From Nissolia schottii (lineage: Eukaryota > Streptophyta > Magnoliopsida > Fabales > Fabaceae): DNA of 64,000 bases. Of this stretch, positions 1 to 11,700 are shown piece after piece; position 1 is the stretch's first letter; the number at the start of each line of letters is the position of its first letter. The position numbers and the translations under genes are program-made. The stretch covers positions 242,924 through 306,923 of the forward strand of contig QANU01007345.1 of the NCBI GenBank assembly GCA_003254905.1, given 5' to 3'. The notes beneath the pieces are model-generated. The model made no database searches. It was not told the DNA's origin and saw nothing but the letters and a program-made list of their open reading frames with translations.

Positions 1-619
1 TAGGATATTAGTATGCATGTTCACTTAGAAACACCTGAGCGGCCGGTTGATAAGTGAGTTAAAAAGGATCCCCCGACGCCAAGGTAAACCACTGAGGACG
101 AATGTTCTCACCCCCACTCACTTATACTTCCAGGGGTAGACGTGAGCTATGAGGAGCAGCAAGAGGATCAGGAAAGAACAGAGGACAAGCTACCGATGAA
201 GGACGGATAGACCTTCAAGGCTATGAAGACATGCTTAGCTGGTTATGCGATGGATGAACGTTTATTATGTGTATGGATGATTATAACATGTATATATACT
301 TTATTGTAATATATGATTGGTTGTACTTATCTGTGAAGGACCAGGTACTTGCTTAGGTAAATAATTACGCTATGAATGACTATTGGTTGTAAGCCTTTAG
401 CTCTATCGGTTGTCTTATATATATATATACTTTGATTCACACACGGCTCATATTTCGTAAATAAGCACTCAGTAACAAAGTTTTAAATTGGTCCATATTT
501 TCCTTAATCAAGTATTTTCGAAAAAGTAATAAGGGACTATAAGTATTCCCACCAAGTGATTAACAACCTAGTGAGCATTGCGTACTACTCGAGGGTATGC
601 AGTTAGCTAGGGTGTTACA
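1..619 (+). mobile_element. 3' end of a Ty3-type LTR (partial, cut by window edge)
   Basis: The stretch ends in GCTAGGGTGTTACA, the usual 3' end of plant Ty3-type LTRs. It aligns loosely along its length with the last part of the solo LTR at 37466-40361. Shared blocks include the 'ggctcatat...gtccatatttt' segment near 445-500, the 'aacaacctagt.agcattg' segment near 563-585 and the terminal 'cagttagctagggtgttaca'. The 5' end lies outside the window, so it cannot be told whether this is a solo LTR or the 3' LTR of a full element. No coding sequence is seen in it. Confidence 0.75.
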
Positions 620-621
620 CT

Positions 622-652
622 AGACTCTAAATCCTAAACCCTAGACCTTTTA
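622..652. repeat. Degenerate telomere-like tract 1 in the satellite
   Basis: CCCTAAA-like heptamers ('ctctaaatcctaaaccctaga') sit exactly between the LTR end and the first satellite unit. The satellite unit that follows is a variant ('tccatagtgaaaatccatg') that recurs after the other telomere-like tracts. Confidence 0.55.
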
Positions 653-2925
653 CTTAGCAAAAATCCAAGCTGATAGCCTACAAAAAATCCATAGTGAAAA
701 TCCATGTATTTTGAAAATTTACCAAAATCATTTTTGTGTGAAAACCCAAGGCTATAGCATATGAAAAATGCATAGTAACGATAAACTTCGTTTTTCGTGA
801 AAAAGACATGACTATAACCTATGAAAGCTGACAATTAATCCAAAAAGTCATTCTTAGTGAAAAGTAGAAGGTCAAAAACTACGGATATTGCAATTTATCG
901 AAAACTATTTTGGAGTGAAAATTCAAGGCTATCCCACGAAAAAACGCATAGTGGCGATAAAATTTGTTTTTTTTTTTTTGGAAAAAAAATTGCTATATCC
1001 TATGAAAGCTGAAAATTAATTTAAGTAGTCATTTTTAGTTAAAAATAGAAGGTCAACAGCTACAAATATTGAAATTTGAAAAAAATCATTTTTGAGTGAA
1101 AATTCAAGGCTATATAGACTATGAAAAATGCATAGTAACAATAAATTTAATTTTTCGCGAAAAAGACATGGGTATAGTCTATGAAAGCTAACAATTAATC
1201 TAAGAAGTCGATTTCAGTGAAAAATAGAAGGTCAAAAGCCATGGATATTATAATTTAGCAAAATAATTTTGGAGTAAAAATCCAAGTCTATAACTTACGA
1301 AAAAAGCATAGTAACGATAAAAATTAATTTTTCCCAAAAAAGAGAAGGCTATAACCTGTGAATGCTGACAATTAATCTAAGAAGTCGTTTTTAGTGAAAA
1401 GTAAAAGGTCAAAAGCCATGGATATTGCAATTTAGCAAAAATAATTTTGGAGTGAAAATCCAAGGTTATAACTTACGAAAAAAGCATAGTAACGATAAAA
1501 ATTAATATTTCGCAAAAAAGACAAGGCTATAACTTGTGAATGCTGACAATTAATCTAAGAAGTCGTTTTTAGTGAAAAGTAAAAGGTCAAAAGCCATGGA
1601 TATTGCAATTTAGCAAAAATAATTTTGGAGTGAAAATCCAAGGCTATAACTTACGAAAAAAGCATAGTAACGATAAAAATTAATATTTCCCAAAAAAGAC
1701 AAGGCTATAACCTGTGAATGCTGACAATTAATCTGAGAAGTCATTTTTAGTGAAAAGTAGAAGGTCAAAAGCTATGGATATTGCAATTTATTGAAAATCA
1801 TTTTTGAGTGAAAAATCAAGGTTAACCTACGAAAAATGCATAGTAACGATAAACTTGATTTTCGCAAAAGAGATAAGCTTATAGCCTATGAAAACTGGCT
1901 ATTAATCTAGGAAGTTGTTTTTAGTGAAAAATAGAAGGTTAAAAGTTATGAATATTGCAATTTACCAAAAATCATTTTTTATTAAAAATCCAAGGCTAAC
2001 TTACAAAAAATGTATAGTAATGATAAACTTGGTTTTTCACAAAAAAGACATGGCTAAAACCTATGAAAGCTAACAATTAATGTAAGATGTTTTTTTAAGT
2101 GAAAAGTAGAAGGTCATAAGCTACTGATATTATGATTTACCGAAATCATGTTTGAGAGAAAATTCAATGTTATAGGCTACCAAAAATGTAGTAACGATAA
2201 ACTTGATTTTTCGCAAAAAAAAAGACATAGCTATAGCCTGTGAAAGCTAAGTATTAATGTGAGAATTTCTTTTTAGTGAAAAATAGAAGGTTAAAAGGTA
2301 CAGTTATTGCAATTTACTTAAAATCGTGTTGGAGTGAAAATCCAAGGCTATATAGCCCATGAAAAATGCATAGTAACGATAAACTTGATTTTTCACTAAA
2401 AAGACATGGATATAGGTTATGAAAGCTGACAATTAATCTAAGAAGTTGTTTTCAGTGAAAAATTGAAGGTCAAAAGCTATGGATATTTCAATTTAGCAAA
2501 AATCATTTTAGAGTAAAAGTCTAAGGGTATAGCTTACTAAAAATATATGGTAACGATAAATTTATTGCTTTGTGAAAAAGACATTGTTATAGCTAATGAA
2601 AGCAAACAATTAATCTAAGAAATTATTTTTAGTGAAAAATAGAAGATCAAAAGCTAAGGTTATTGCAATTTGGAGAAATAATTTTTGAGTAAAAATCCAA
2701 AGCTATGCCCTTGAAAAATGCATAGTAATGATAAATTTTATTTTTCGCAAAAAATGCATGGCTCTTGTCATTGAAAGTTGACAATTAATTTAAGAAGTGG
2801 TTTTTAGTGAAAATAAATAGAAAGTTAAAAGTTATGAATATTTCAAATTAGCGAAGGACATTTTCGAGTGAAAATTCAACGTTATAACTTATGAAAAGTG
2901 CATAGTAACGACAAACTCTAAGCCA

Positions 2926-2958
2926 TAGACTCTAAATCCTAAACAGTAGACACTTAAT
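2926..2958. repeat. Degenerate telomere-like tract 2 in the satellite
   Basis: A run of 'actctaaatcctaaacagt' type heptamers, followed by the same variant satellite unit as after tract 1. Confidence 0.5.
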
Positions 2959-3267
2959 TTAGCCAAAATCCAGGGTTCTGGCCTACAAAAATCCATGGTG
3001 AAAATTTATGTATTTTGAAAATTTACCGAAATAATTTTTGTGTGAAAACCTAAGGTTATTGCATATGAAAAATACATAGTAATGATAAACCATTTTTTTT
3101 GTCAAAAATACGTGGTTATAACTTATGAAAGCTGACAATTAATCTGAGAAGTCATATTTAGTGAAAAATAGAAGGTCATAAGCTACAGATATTGCATTTT
3201 ACCAAAAATTATGTTGAAGTGAAAATCTAAGGCTATAGTCTACGAAACATGCATAATAAAGATAAAC

Positions 3268-3315
3268 CCAAGACCCTAGATGCTAAACCCTAGGCTCTAA
3301 ACCCTAAACACTAAA
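3268..3315. repeat. Degenerate telomere-like tract 3 in the satellite
   Basis: A run containing 'ctctaaaccctaaacacta', with several CCCTAAA-like units in tandem, followed by a variant satellite unit carrying 'aaaatccatggattttgc'. Confidence 0.55.
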
Positions 3316-4705
3316 TCATAGTGAAATTTCAAGGCTATAGCATACAAAAATCCATAGTAAAAATCCATGGATTTTGCAATTTATTGAAAATAATTTTTGA
3401 CTCAAAATTCAAAGCTATAGCCTACAAAAAAATGCATAGTAACAATAAACTTTATTTTTTTGTTGTGAAGAAGACATGACTATAGCCTATGAAAGCGGAC
3501 AAATAATCTAAGAAGTAATTTTTAATGAAAAATAGAAGATCAAAAGCTACAGTTATTGCAATTTACCAAAAATTATTTTGGATTGAAAATTGCAATTTAC
3601 CCAAACCACGAAAAATACATAGTAACTGTAAACTTGATTTTTCGCAAAAAAGATATGGCTATAGCCTATGAAAGTTAACAATTAACCTAAGAAGTCGTTT
3701 TTAGTGAAAAATAGATGGTCAAAAGCTATGGATATTGCAATTTAGCAAAAATCATTTTGGAGTGAAAATCAAAGGCTATAACTTATGAAAAAAAGTATAG
3801 TAACGATAAAATTATTTTTTCGCCAAAAAGACAAGGCTATGGTCTGTGAATGTTGACAACTAAACTAAGAAGTTGTTTTTAGTGAAAAGTAGAAGGTTAA
3901 AAGCTGTGGATATTGCAATTTATTGAAAATATTTTAAAGTAAAAAATTAAGGTTATAACCTAAAAAAATTCATAGTAACGATAAATGTGATTTTCGCAAA
4001 AGAAATAATGTTATAGTATATGAAAACTAACAAGTAATCTAGGAAGTCATTTTTAGTGAAAAATAGAAGCTCCGAAGCTACGAATATTTCAATTTACCAA
4101 AAATCATTTTGTATTGAAAATTCAAGGTGCCTACGAAAAATGCACTATAATGATAAACTCAGATTTTTGCCAAAAAAAAAAAAAAAGACATGACTATAGT
4201 GTATGAAAACTGACAATTAATGTAAGGTGTTTTTTAGTGAAAAGTAGAAGGTCATAAGCTACGGATATTGTAATTTACCGAAAATCATTTTTGAGAGAAA
4301 ATTCAATACTATAGCCTATCAAAAATGTATAGTAACGATAAACTTGATTTTTTCGTGAAAAAGACATGACTATAATCTGTGAAAGCTAACAATTAATCAA
4401 AGAAATCATTTTTAATGAAAAATAGAAGTTCAAAAGCTATGATTATTGAAATTTATCAAAAATCATGTTTGAGTGAAAATTTAAGGCTATAGCTCACGAA
4501 AAATGCATAGTAACAATAAAATTTATTTTTCACAAAAAAGAGATGATTATAGCATATGAAATCTGACAATTAGTTTAAGAAGTCATTTTTAGTGAATAAT
4601 AGAACGTCAAAAGTTACGAATATCATAGTTTACAAAAAATTCCTTTTGAGTGAAAATTTAAGGTTATAAACTATGAAAAATGCATAGTAACGATAAACCC
4701 AAGAC

Positions 4706-4750
4706 CCTACCCCTAGATGCTAGACCCTAAATCCTAAACCCTAAACCATA
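4706..4750. repeat. Degenerate telomere-like tract 4 in the satellite
   Basis: A run containing 'ctaaatcctaaaccctaaac'. The variant satellite unit that follows was later split by the hAT-type insertion at 4795. Confidence 0.55.
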
Positions 4751-4794
4751 GTGAAAATTCAAGGCTACAACTTACGAAAATCCATGGTAAAAAT

Positions 4795-5453
4795 TAGGGG
4801 TGTCAAATGGGTCGTGCCAAAATTGTGCCTATTTTTAGGATCGGCTCGTTTATAGACTGTTTGCGGGCCTAAACGGGTTAGCCCGCCAGTCCGTTTATTT
4901 TTTTAAAAAAATAAAAATTTTGGTCTATTTTTTATGATTTAAATACAAGGTTATAAATAAGTATGCGAGGTCATTTTTAACTATTTTTTATCGTCTATAT
5001 ATTCATTAATTAGAAAGAAATAGTTTATGTAAAATTTGAGGATCCATTTACGATGGTAATAAATAGAAAAAATTTAAGGTTTTGTGATTTTTTCGTATTT
5101 ATCTCTTTATTGTGGTTACAAAATCTTTAATTTTGAATAGGTATACAAATAGTAGCATTTTTCAATTAAGAAGCTATTTACAAAGCTTTGATAGAAAAAA
5201 AAAGAGATAACAAGAGAATGCATTTAATTAACACCTAGAGTCTAAACCCGCGCGATGATTAACAGGTTTTAAAATATCTAGAAAATGTTTTAATTATAAC
5301 TAAAACAATTTAGCAATTTAGTTTGCAATTTGGGCTTCAAGATGAAGATCTAAAACTTCAATTTAAGCTTCATTTTGAACGTGAGGTATCAATTATCATG
5401 TAGTTTTATTAACTTAATTTTTAAACGGGGTCGGGCTCATTTTAACAGCCCTA
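4795..5453. mobile_element. Non-autonomous hAT-type element with perfect 8-bp TSD
   Basis: The ends are imperfect terminal inverted repeats: TAGGGGTGTCAAATGGG on the left and, read in reverse complement, TAGGGCTGTTAAAATGAG on the right. The flanks are a perfect 8-bp duplication GTAAAAAT (4787-4794 and 5454-5461), and removing the element restores a continuous satellite unit. The 659-bp interior has no open frame for a transposase. An 8-bp duplication with TAGGG-type ends fits the hAT superfamily. A relative sits at 23939-24281. Confidence 0.9.
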
Positions 5454-6980
5454 GTAAAAATCCATGGATTTTTCTATTTACTAAAAATTATCTTTAAGTG
5501 AAAATTCAAGGTTATAGCTTATAAAAATTACATAGTAACGATAAACTTTATTTTTCGAAAAAAGACATGGCTATAGCCTATGAAAATTGATAACTAATCT
5601 AAGAAGTCATTTTTAGTGAAAAAATAGAAGGTCAAAAACTATGGATATTGTAATTTACCGAAAATTATTTTGGAGTGAAAGTCCAAGGGTACAACCCACA
5701 AAAAATTCTAAGTAAAGATAAACTTGATATTTTTGAAAATTACATTGCTATAGCTTATGAAAGCTTACAATAAATCTAAGAAGTTATTTTTAGTGTCAAA
5801 AGTTATGGGGTTGCAATTTACCAAAAATCATTTTGTTTTGAAAATCCAAGGTCATACTTACGAAAAATGCATAATAACAATAAATTTGATTTTTTTTTGG
5901 CAAAAAAGACGTAGCTATAGTATATGGCAACTGACAATTAATCTAAGAAGTCGTTTTTAGTAAAAAGTAAAAGGTCAAAAGCTATGGATATTGCAAATTA
6001 TCAAAAATCATTTTTAAGTGAAAATCCAATACATTAGCCTACGAAAAATACATAGTAATGATAAACTTAATTTTTTGCAAAAAAGACATCGCTATAGTGT
6101 CAGTTGACAATTAATCTAAGAAGTTTAGTGAAAAATAGAAGGTCAAAAGCTATGGATATTGCAGGTTATTGAAAATCCTTTTTGAGTGAAAATCCAAGGC
6201 CATGCCTACGAAAAATGCATAGTAACGATAAACTTGATTTTCGAAAAAAAAAAGACAAGGTTATAGCCTATGAAAGTCAACAATTAATGTAGGAAATCAT
6301 TTTCAATGAAAAATAGAAGGTCAAAAGTTACGGAGATTGCAATTTACCAATAATCATTTTATATTGAAAATTCAAGGTTATAAGCCTGCAAAAACTGCAT
6401 AGTAAAAATAAACTTAATTTTCACGAAAAAAACAAGGTTATAGCTTGTGAAAGCTAACAATTAATATAAGAAGGCATTTTTGGTTAAAAATAGAAGGTCA
6501 AAAGTTACAGATATTGCAATTTATCGAAAATTATTTTTAATTGAAACTCCAAGGCTATATAGCCTCCAAAATACATATTAACGATAAACTTGATTTTTCG
6601 CAAAAAGACATGGCTATAGCTTATGAAAGCTGACAATTAATCTTAGAAGCTTTTTTTAAGTGAAAAATTGAAGTCAAAAAGCTACTTATACTACCAAAAA
6701 TTATTTTTGAGTGAAATTTAATACGAAAATTGCAAAGTAACTATAAACTTGATTTTTCATAAAAAAAACATGATTATCGCCTATAAAAATTGACAATTAG
6801 TCTAAGAAGTCATTTTTAGTAAAATGTAGGTCAAAAACTATGAATATAACAAATTTTTGAAAATCATTTTTGAGTGAAGATCCGAGACTATAGCTTATGA
6901 AAAATGCATAATAATGATAAACTTGATTTTTCAGGAAAACAACATGGTTGTAGCCCATGAAAGCTGACAATTAACCTACG

Positions 6981-8437
6981 AATGATATCACATGAATCAT
7001 ATGATAATAAGTAATTAATTTGGGTAAACAACCTCTACTAGAATTGCGCGATCTCTGCGATTCGCCCAACGAACTCGATCGTACGTAGCTTCGCGTACAA
7101 GTTACACTCCAAATAGCGAATTCTAGTATAAAAGGTGTTGTATGTGTGTGAGTCAAGTCTCATGTTAGTTAGTTTAATAAAGGAGAGAAGATTAACTTGT
7201 TATAAATAGAGACTTAGTATTTGGTTGTAACATACTACCTAGGAGAGAGTCTATACACTAAAAAGTAAGTGTAATTGGGTTATTGGGTGGTGAGTTTTTA
7301 GTTGAGAGTTTTACAAATTTTGTTAATTAAAAGTTGTAATTAAATAATTTTAAATTAAATATTTTTATAGTAAAATTATTTCTATCCTTTCTAGAGATCT
7401 TAAAAACAAGTTGAGGTGATTGAACCACATTAAATGATGTGTCTTTTTATTTTTTTTTTTTATATTTTCTTCTTGCGTGTCTTTGGTGAGATCATTCTAT
7501 TGTCTAACGAAATGATAAAGAAAATCAATGACGCATTCATCCTAACTTAACTAAAAACTTCTTTTTTCTTACTTGTATGGTTATTAAACTCTCTAGTTAA
7601 CTTATAAACTCTTACAAGTTTATGATTTCATTACACAAAATGAGTTAACACTCATGTAAACTCTTTTTTGGTAAACTCGTACTAGTTTAAGTAAACTCTC
7701 AATTTTACTAGCGAGTTTACGAGTTAAAATCTACCTACGAGTTTACGAGTTTATCTCAAGATGTATAAATTTGGTAACTTTTTTAGATACTTAGTTGACT
7801 TTGTGCGTGTGTTAGATAATATCTATTGAATTTACTAAGCCGGTTTTATATATTTATCATAATTGTGTTATGTTTTATCAAACTATAAAGTAATACATGT
7901 ACAGAATAAAGTATGACATAACTAAGTGTCATGCATTAAGTTGTATTTGATGATTTTTTTCGTTTATTTTATTTTAAAGTTAACATTATTCAGTGTAAAT
8001 TATGAATACAAAATTTAATCACATGTAGTTCCTAATTATATTGTTTATAATATATTACAAGTTTACAATTCAAATTTGCTGAGCATTCACGAGTTTACTT
8101 AAACTCTCGAATTTGACAACCTTGTTTACTCAAACGTCGTACTATCGTTATATACTCCGTTGCAGTGATGGTTGTGATCGTTGATCATGCAAGGGAGATC
8201 ATTCCAGATCCGCACAACACATTTCACCCACACCAAGTTCCGCCATCCCTTCTTAGGGATCCGTACTAATTATATCTTTTAATTACTATATAATAGAGAT
8301 AGAGATAGACTTGTTATTAGTAGAATCAGTTTAAAAGAACAGCTACGATGATAGAGATATATAATAAAATAGCTAGTTTATCTTTAAAATTTCTATAGAT
8401 CTCCCGTCAGCAGATCCACGTCGGCTCTTCGATAATA
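6981..8437. other. Intergenic stretch between satellite and locus A, no gene seen
   Basis: I see no convincing gene here. 7560-8130 holds repeated forms of 'gagtttacgagtt' and 'gtaaactc', resembling the arrangement near 25080-25440, and is probably an old small transposon. 7190-7330 is AT-rich with a 'ttataaatagag' box at about 7199 and could be an old LTR fragment, but no ends were found. Confidence 0.5.
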
Positions 8438-8690
8438 TATTAAACTGAACAGATGTCCATCCCTCCTTCTTCGAATATGATGTATTAAATTTGTAATTTT
8501 TTTAAATGTATAAACGTTTACCATTGAATTCGAAACGTGAACAGATCCTACTTTCACACAACGTCAGGTTGAACAAAATGTTTTTTATACATGATTTTAT
8601 ATCCATAGCATTAAAAAGTTAATTGAAACTAATATCATGTGCATCCATTTTTTTTTAATTTCAAACTTGTATATAAGTTGTCACAAAGGA
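8438..8690 (+). promoter_or_regulatory. Upstream block of locus A, shared with B and F
   Basis: This block is conserved upstream of three TIR exons (A here, B at 19111-19376, F at 54585-54790). Shared pieces are ATTAAACTGAAC, GTTTACCATTGAAT-C-GAAACGTGAA, AGATCCTACTTTCAC and TTTTATATCCATA, followed by TTTCAAACTTGTATAT close to the start codon. Conservation outside coding sequence suggests either a shared promoter or recent duplication; both are plausible. Confidence 0.5.
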
Positions 8691-8701
8691 ATCAAATGCA
8701 A

Positions 8702-11700
8702 ATGGCAGGTGAAGCATCAATGTCCTCCTCCTTCAGCTATGGATGGACCTACGATGTGTTTCTTAGCTTCAGAGGCAAAGACACTCGCCATGGTTTTACA
8801 GGAAATCTGTTCAATGCTTTTCGTGAGAAGGGAATCCACACATTTTTTGATGACCAGGAGCTTAAAGGAGGAGAGGAAATCACACCAACACTTGTCAAGG
8901 CAATTGAAGAGTCTAGGATTGCTATTCCCGTGTTCTCTATCAACTATGCTTCTTCTTCATTTTGCTTAGATGAGCTTGTCAAAATCATTGAGTGTGTCCA
9001 GGCGAAGGGACGGTTGGTTTTGCCGGTATTTTATGGCGTGGATCCTTCTCACGTGCGCCATCAGATAGACAAGTATGGAGAAGCAATGGCTAAACACGAG
9101 GAGAGATTCAAGGATTCCAAGGACAGAGTTCAAAGATGGAGGGAAGCTCTTAAGCAAGCAGCTAACTTATCTGGCAAGCATTTCGTATTTGGGTACCTCA
9201 CCTCACCCCAATATTACATTCTTCTGTATTGATTTCTTATAATTACAGGGATAACTTCGCCCCAAAAGTTAGGGTAAGCGAGGTGGCTGGGCTACCCAAA
9301 GTTATTATAAGGGCTTGGTCATATCCTTTAATCAGGTGTGACCCTCTTTTGCCCATAACTAGATATTTAGAGTGTGAAGTTTTTAGGACTCAGTGTGAAG
9401 GGTTTCTCTTAAGTCTCATGTTGAGAAAAAGATATAGTCCCCATTAAGTTAGCTTTTGGAATGAAATTTGGTTCACAATCTTAATATAGTACAGAATATA
9501 TCCTAACATATTGGGTTACTTGTATATGTCCTCTCTTGTAAACTCCACGCTCCAAATGTCTAGTTTTGCACGTGAAGGAGTTGTGTTTAGTTTCACATGC
9601 AGTAGTGATATGACATAGATAGTTTATATGTGATATCATAGCATATCATAGCGTACTTGAATTTATAATGAATAACATAGAGGAAGAGACGAGAAACTTT
9701 CCTATTTCTAGACCTTTGACCTTTCTCCCTATCTACCTTTCAATAGGCGGTTGTCGATGGGGCAAGCCAAAATATGCAAGTGATGTTAGTAGGGAGGAGA
9801 CCTAGCCACTTATTTATGTCATGTTCTCCCATTAAGAGTTACCGTCAATAATAACCCCAATGGGCCAATGGTAACTATGCACTAGTTGCCTAACCACACT
9901 GACTTTCATTAACAGATGTATACAACCCTCAATATGGATCAATAACAACATTGGGCTTATCGTGCTTTGTCTACAACCAAGAGTCTAAGATCATATTGTC
10001 AACCCAATTTTCACAAAATTAAAATTCACAATTAATTATAACCCATGTTATAAAGAATTCTAATAGTTATTATAAGCACCTGACCACCTAGGCATCCCTT
10101 AGCTAGCTTTGCAGGTGGAGTTGGGCTCAAAATTTTAAGATGATATGAGACCTTGTCCTATGCTTGAATTGAGCTACCCGCAGATGTCCAATCCTATAAA
10201 CTTTATGCACTAGATGTTTAGTGCTGGAATGAGAGGGATCGAGTTGAGTCTTACACTTCTAAGGAATATGATCAACACTTATAAGGAATATGATCCAGAT
10301 AATCTTTATAATAATTTTAAAACACTCTCTATTGAGCTAATTTTCTTAGGTGGTTATTTAATCATGTATTAGTCAAATCATTATAAGTACTGATTTTTAT
10401 ATTAACTACCCCAAACTCATGTAGAATGAAATGGGATTGATTAATAGTGTAAAACACTTTATATTCATAGTTTAAAACACTTTATACGTAGAATGAAATG
10501 TGATTAATCTTTTCTTATATTTTTTTTTAATTATCATCTCGCACAAGTGACTTCATTGTTGATAAAAAGAAAATTGAATTACAATAGTGTAATTTATCAA
10601 CATATGGGATAATATGACATCACATTGCTTCTCGAACTTGGCAGGAATGAATATGAACATGAGTTTAGTAAGAAGATCATTGAAATGGTCTCCAACAAGA
10701 TTAGTCGTGTTCCTTTGCATGTTGCGGATTATCCAGTTGGATTGGAATCTCCGATGCTGAAATTATGCTTTCTTTTGGATGTAGGACTTGGATCTGATGA
10801 TGGAGCCCAAATGGTAGGGATTCATGGAGTTGGAGGAATGGGTAAAACAACACTAGCCCGAGCAATTTATAATTTGATAGCTGACCAATTTGAAGGTTTA
10901 TGTTTTCTTGAAAATGTAAGAGAAAATTCAATTAAGCATGGATTAGAACATGTACAACAAAAACTTGTTTGCGAAATTGTTGGAGAAAGGGATGTTAAGT
11001 TAGGAAGTGTCAATAAAGGGATTCAAATAATAAAGCAAAGGCTTTGTCGAAAGAAGGTTCTTTTGATTCTTGATGATGTCGACAAGCGACAACAATTGCG
11101 GGCACTTGCTGGAGGGCTTGATTGGTTTGGTTCTGGTAGCAGAGTTATCATTACGACTCGAGACAAACATTTACTAGCATATCATGGGGTTGAAAGAAGA
11201 TATGAGTTAAATGGGTTGAATGAGGAAGATGCTACACAATTGTTTCAGTGGAATGCTTTCAAAAATAGACAAGTTGATCCAAGTTTTGTCGACATTATAA
11301 ATCGTGCAGTAACTTATGCCGCTCAACTTCCATTGGCTTTGGAGGTAATAGGCTCTAACTTGTGTGGAAAAGAAATAGAAGAATGGGAATCTGCATTAGA
11401 TCGATACCAAAGAATTCCTGAAAAAGATATCCAAGAAATACTTAAGATTAGTTTTGATGGATTGGAGGAAGATGCACAAAGTGTCTTTCTTGACATTGCT
11501 TGTTGCTTTAAAGGAATTCATTTGAAAGAGATCAAAGATATACTATCTGCTCATCATGGTTTCTGCCCAAGACATGCTATTGGAGTTTTGGTTGACAAGT
11601 CTCTCATAAAGATTAATAAATTTGGTGAGGTAATATTACATGACTTGATACAAAACATGGGTAAAGAAATTGTTCGGCAAGACGGAAAGCCAGGAATACG

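Larger units (their letters stand above)
620..6980. repeat. Satellite-like tandem array, unit about 176-181 bp
   Basis: A diverged tandem array fills this stretch. The recurring landmark 'GACAATTAATCTAAGAAGT' returns at about 829, 1010, 1190, 1366, 1542 and 1722, giving steps of 181, 180, 176, 176 and 180 bp. Each unit also carries blocks resembling GGTCAAAAGCTA, GATATTGCAATTTA, GCATAGTAACGATAAACTTG and GACATGGCTATAGCCTATG. Unit divergence and small indels are high and units from about 1260 to 1740 are the most alike, so the array is old with local homogenisation. It is interrupted by the hAT-type insertion at 4795-5453 and stops near 6980. The short reading frames inside it follow the repeat and are not genes. 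Confidence 0.9.

Noticed and set aside
620..6980. Possible CRISPR-like or telomere array
   Set aside because: Units are about 178 bp, diverged, without distinct spacers, in a plant genome; telomere-like tracts are short, degenerate and internal, so this is no chromosome end.
8749..9157. Antisense open frames over the TIR exon (also at 56119-56545)
   Set aside because: They mirror the strongly conserved TIR coding strand; nothing on the minus strand resembles a gene.
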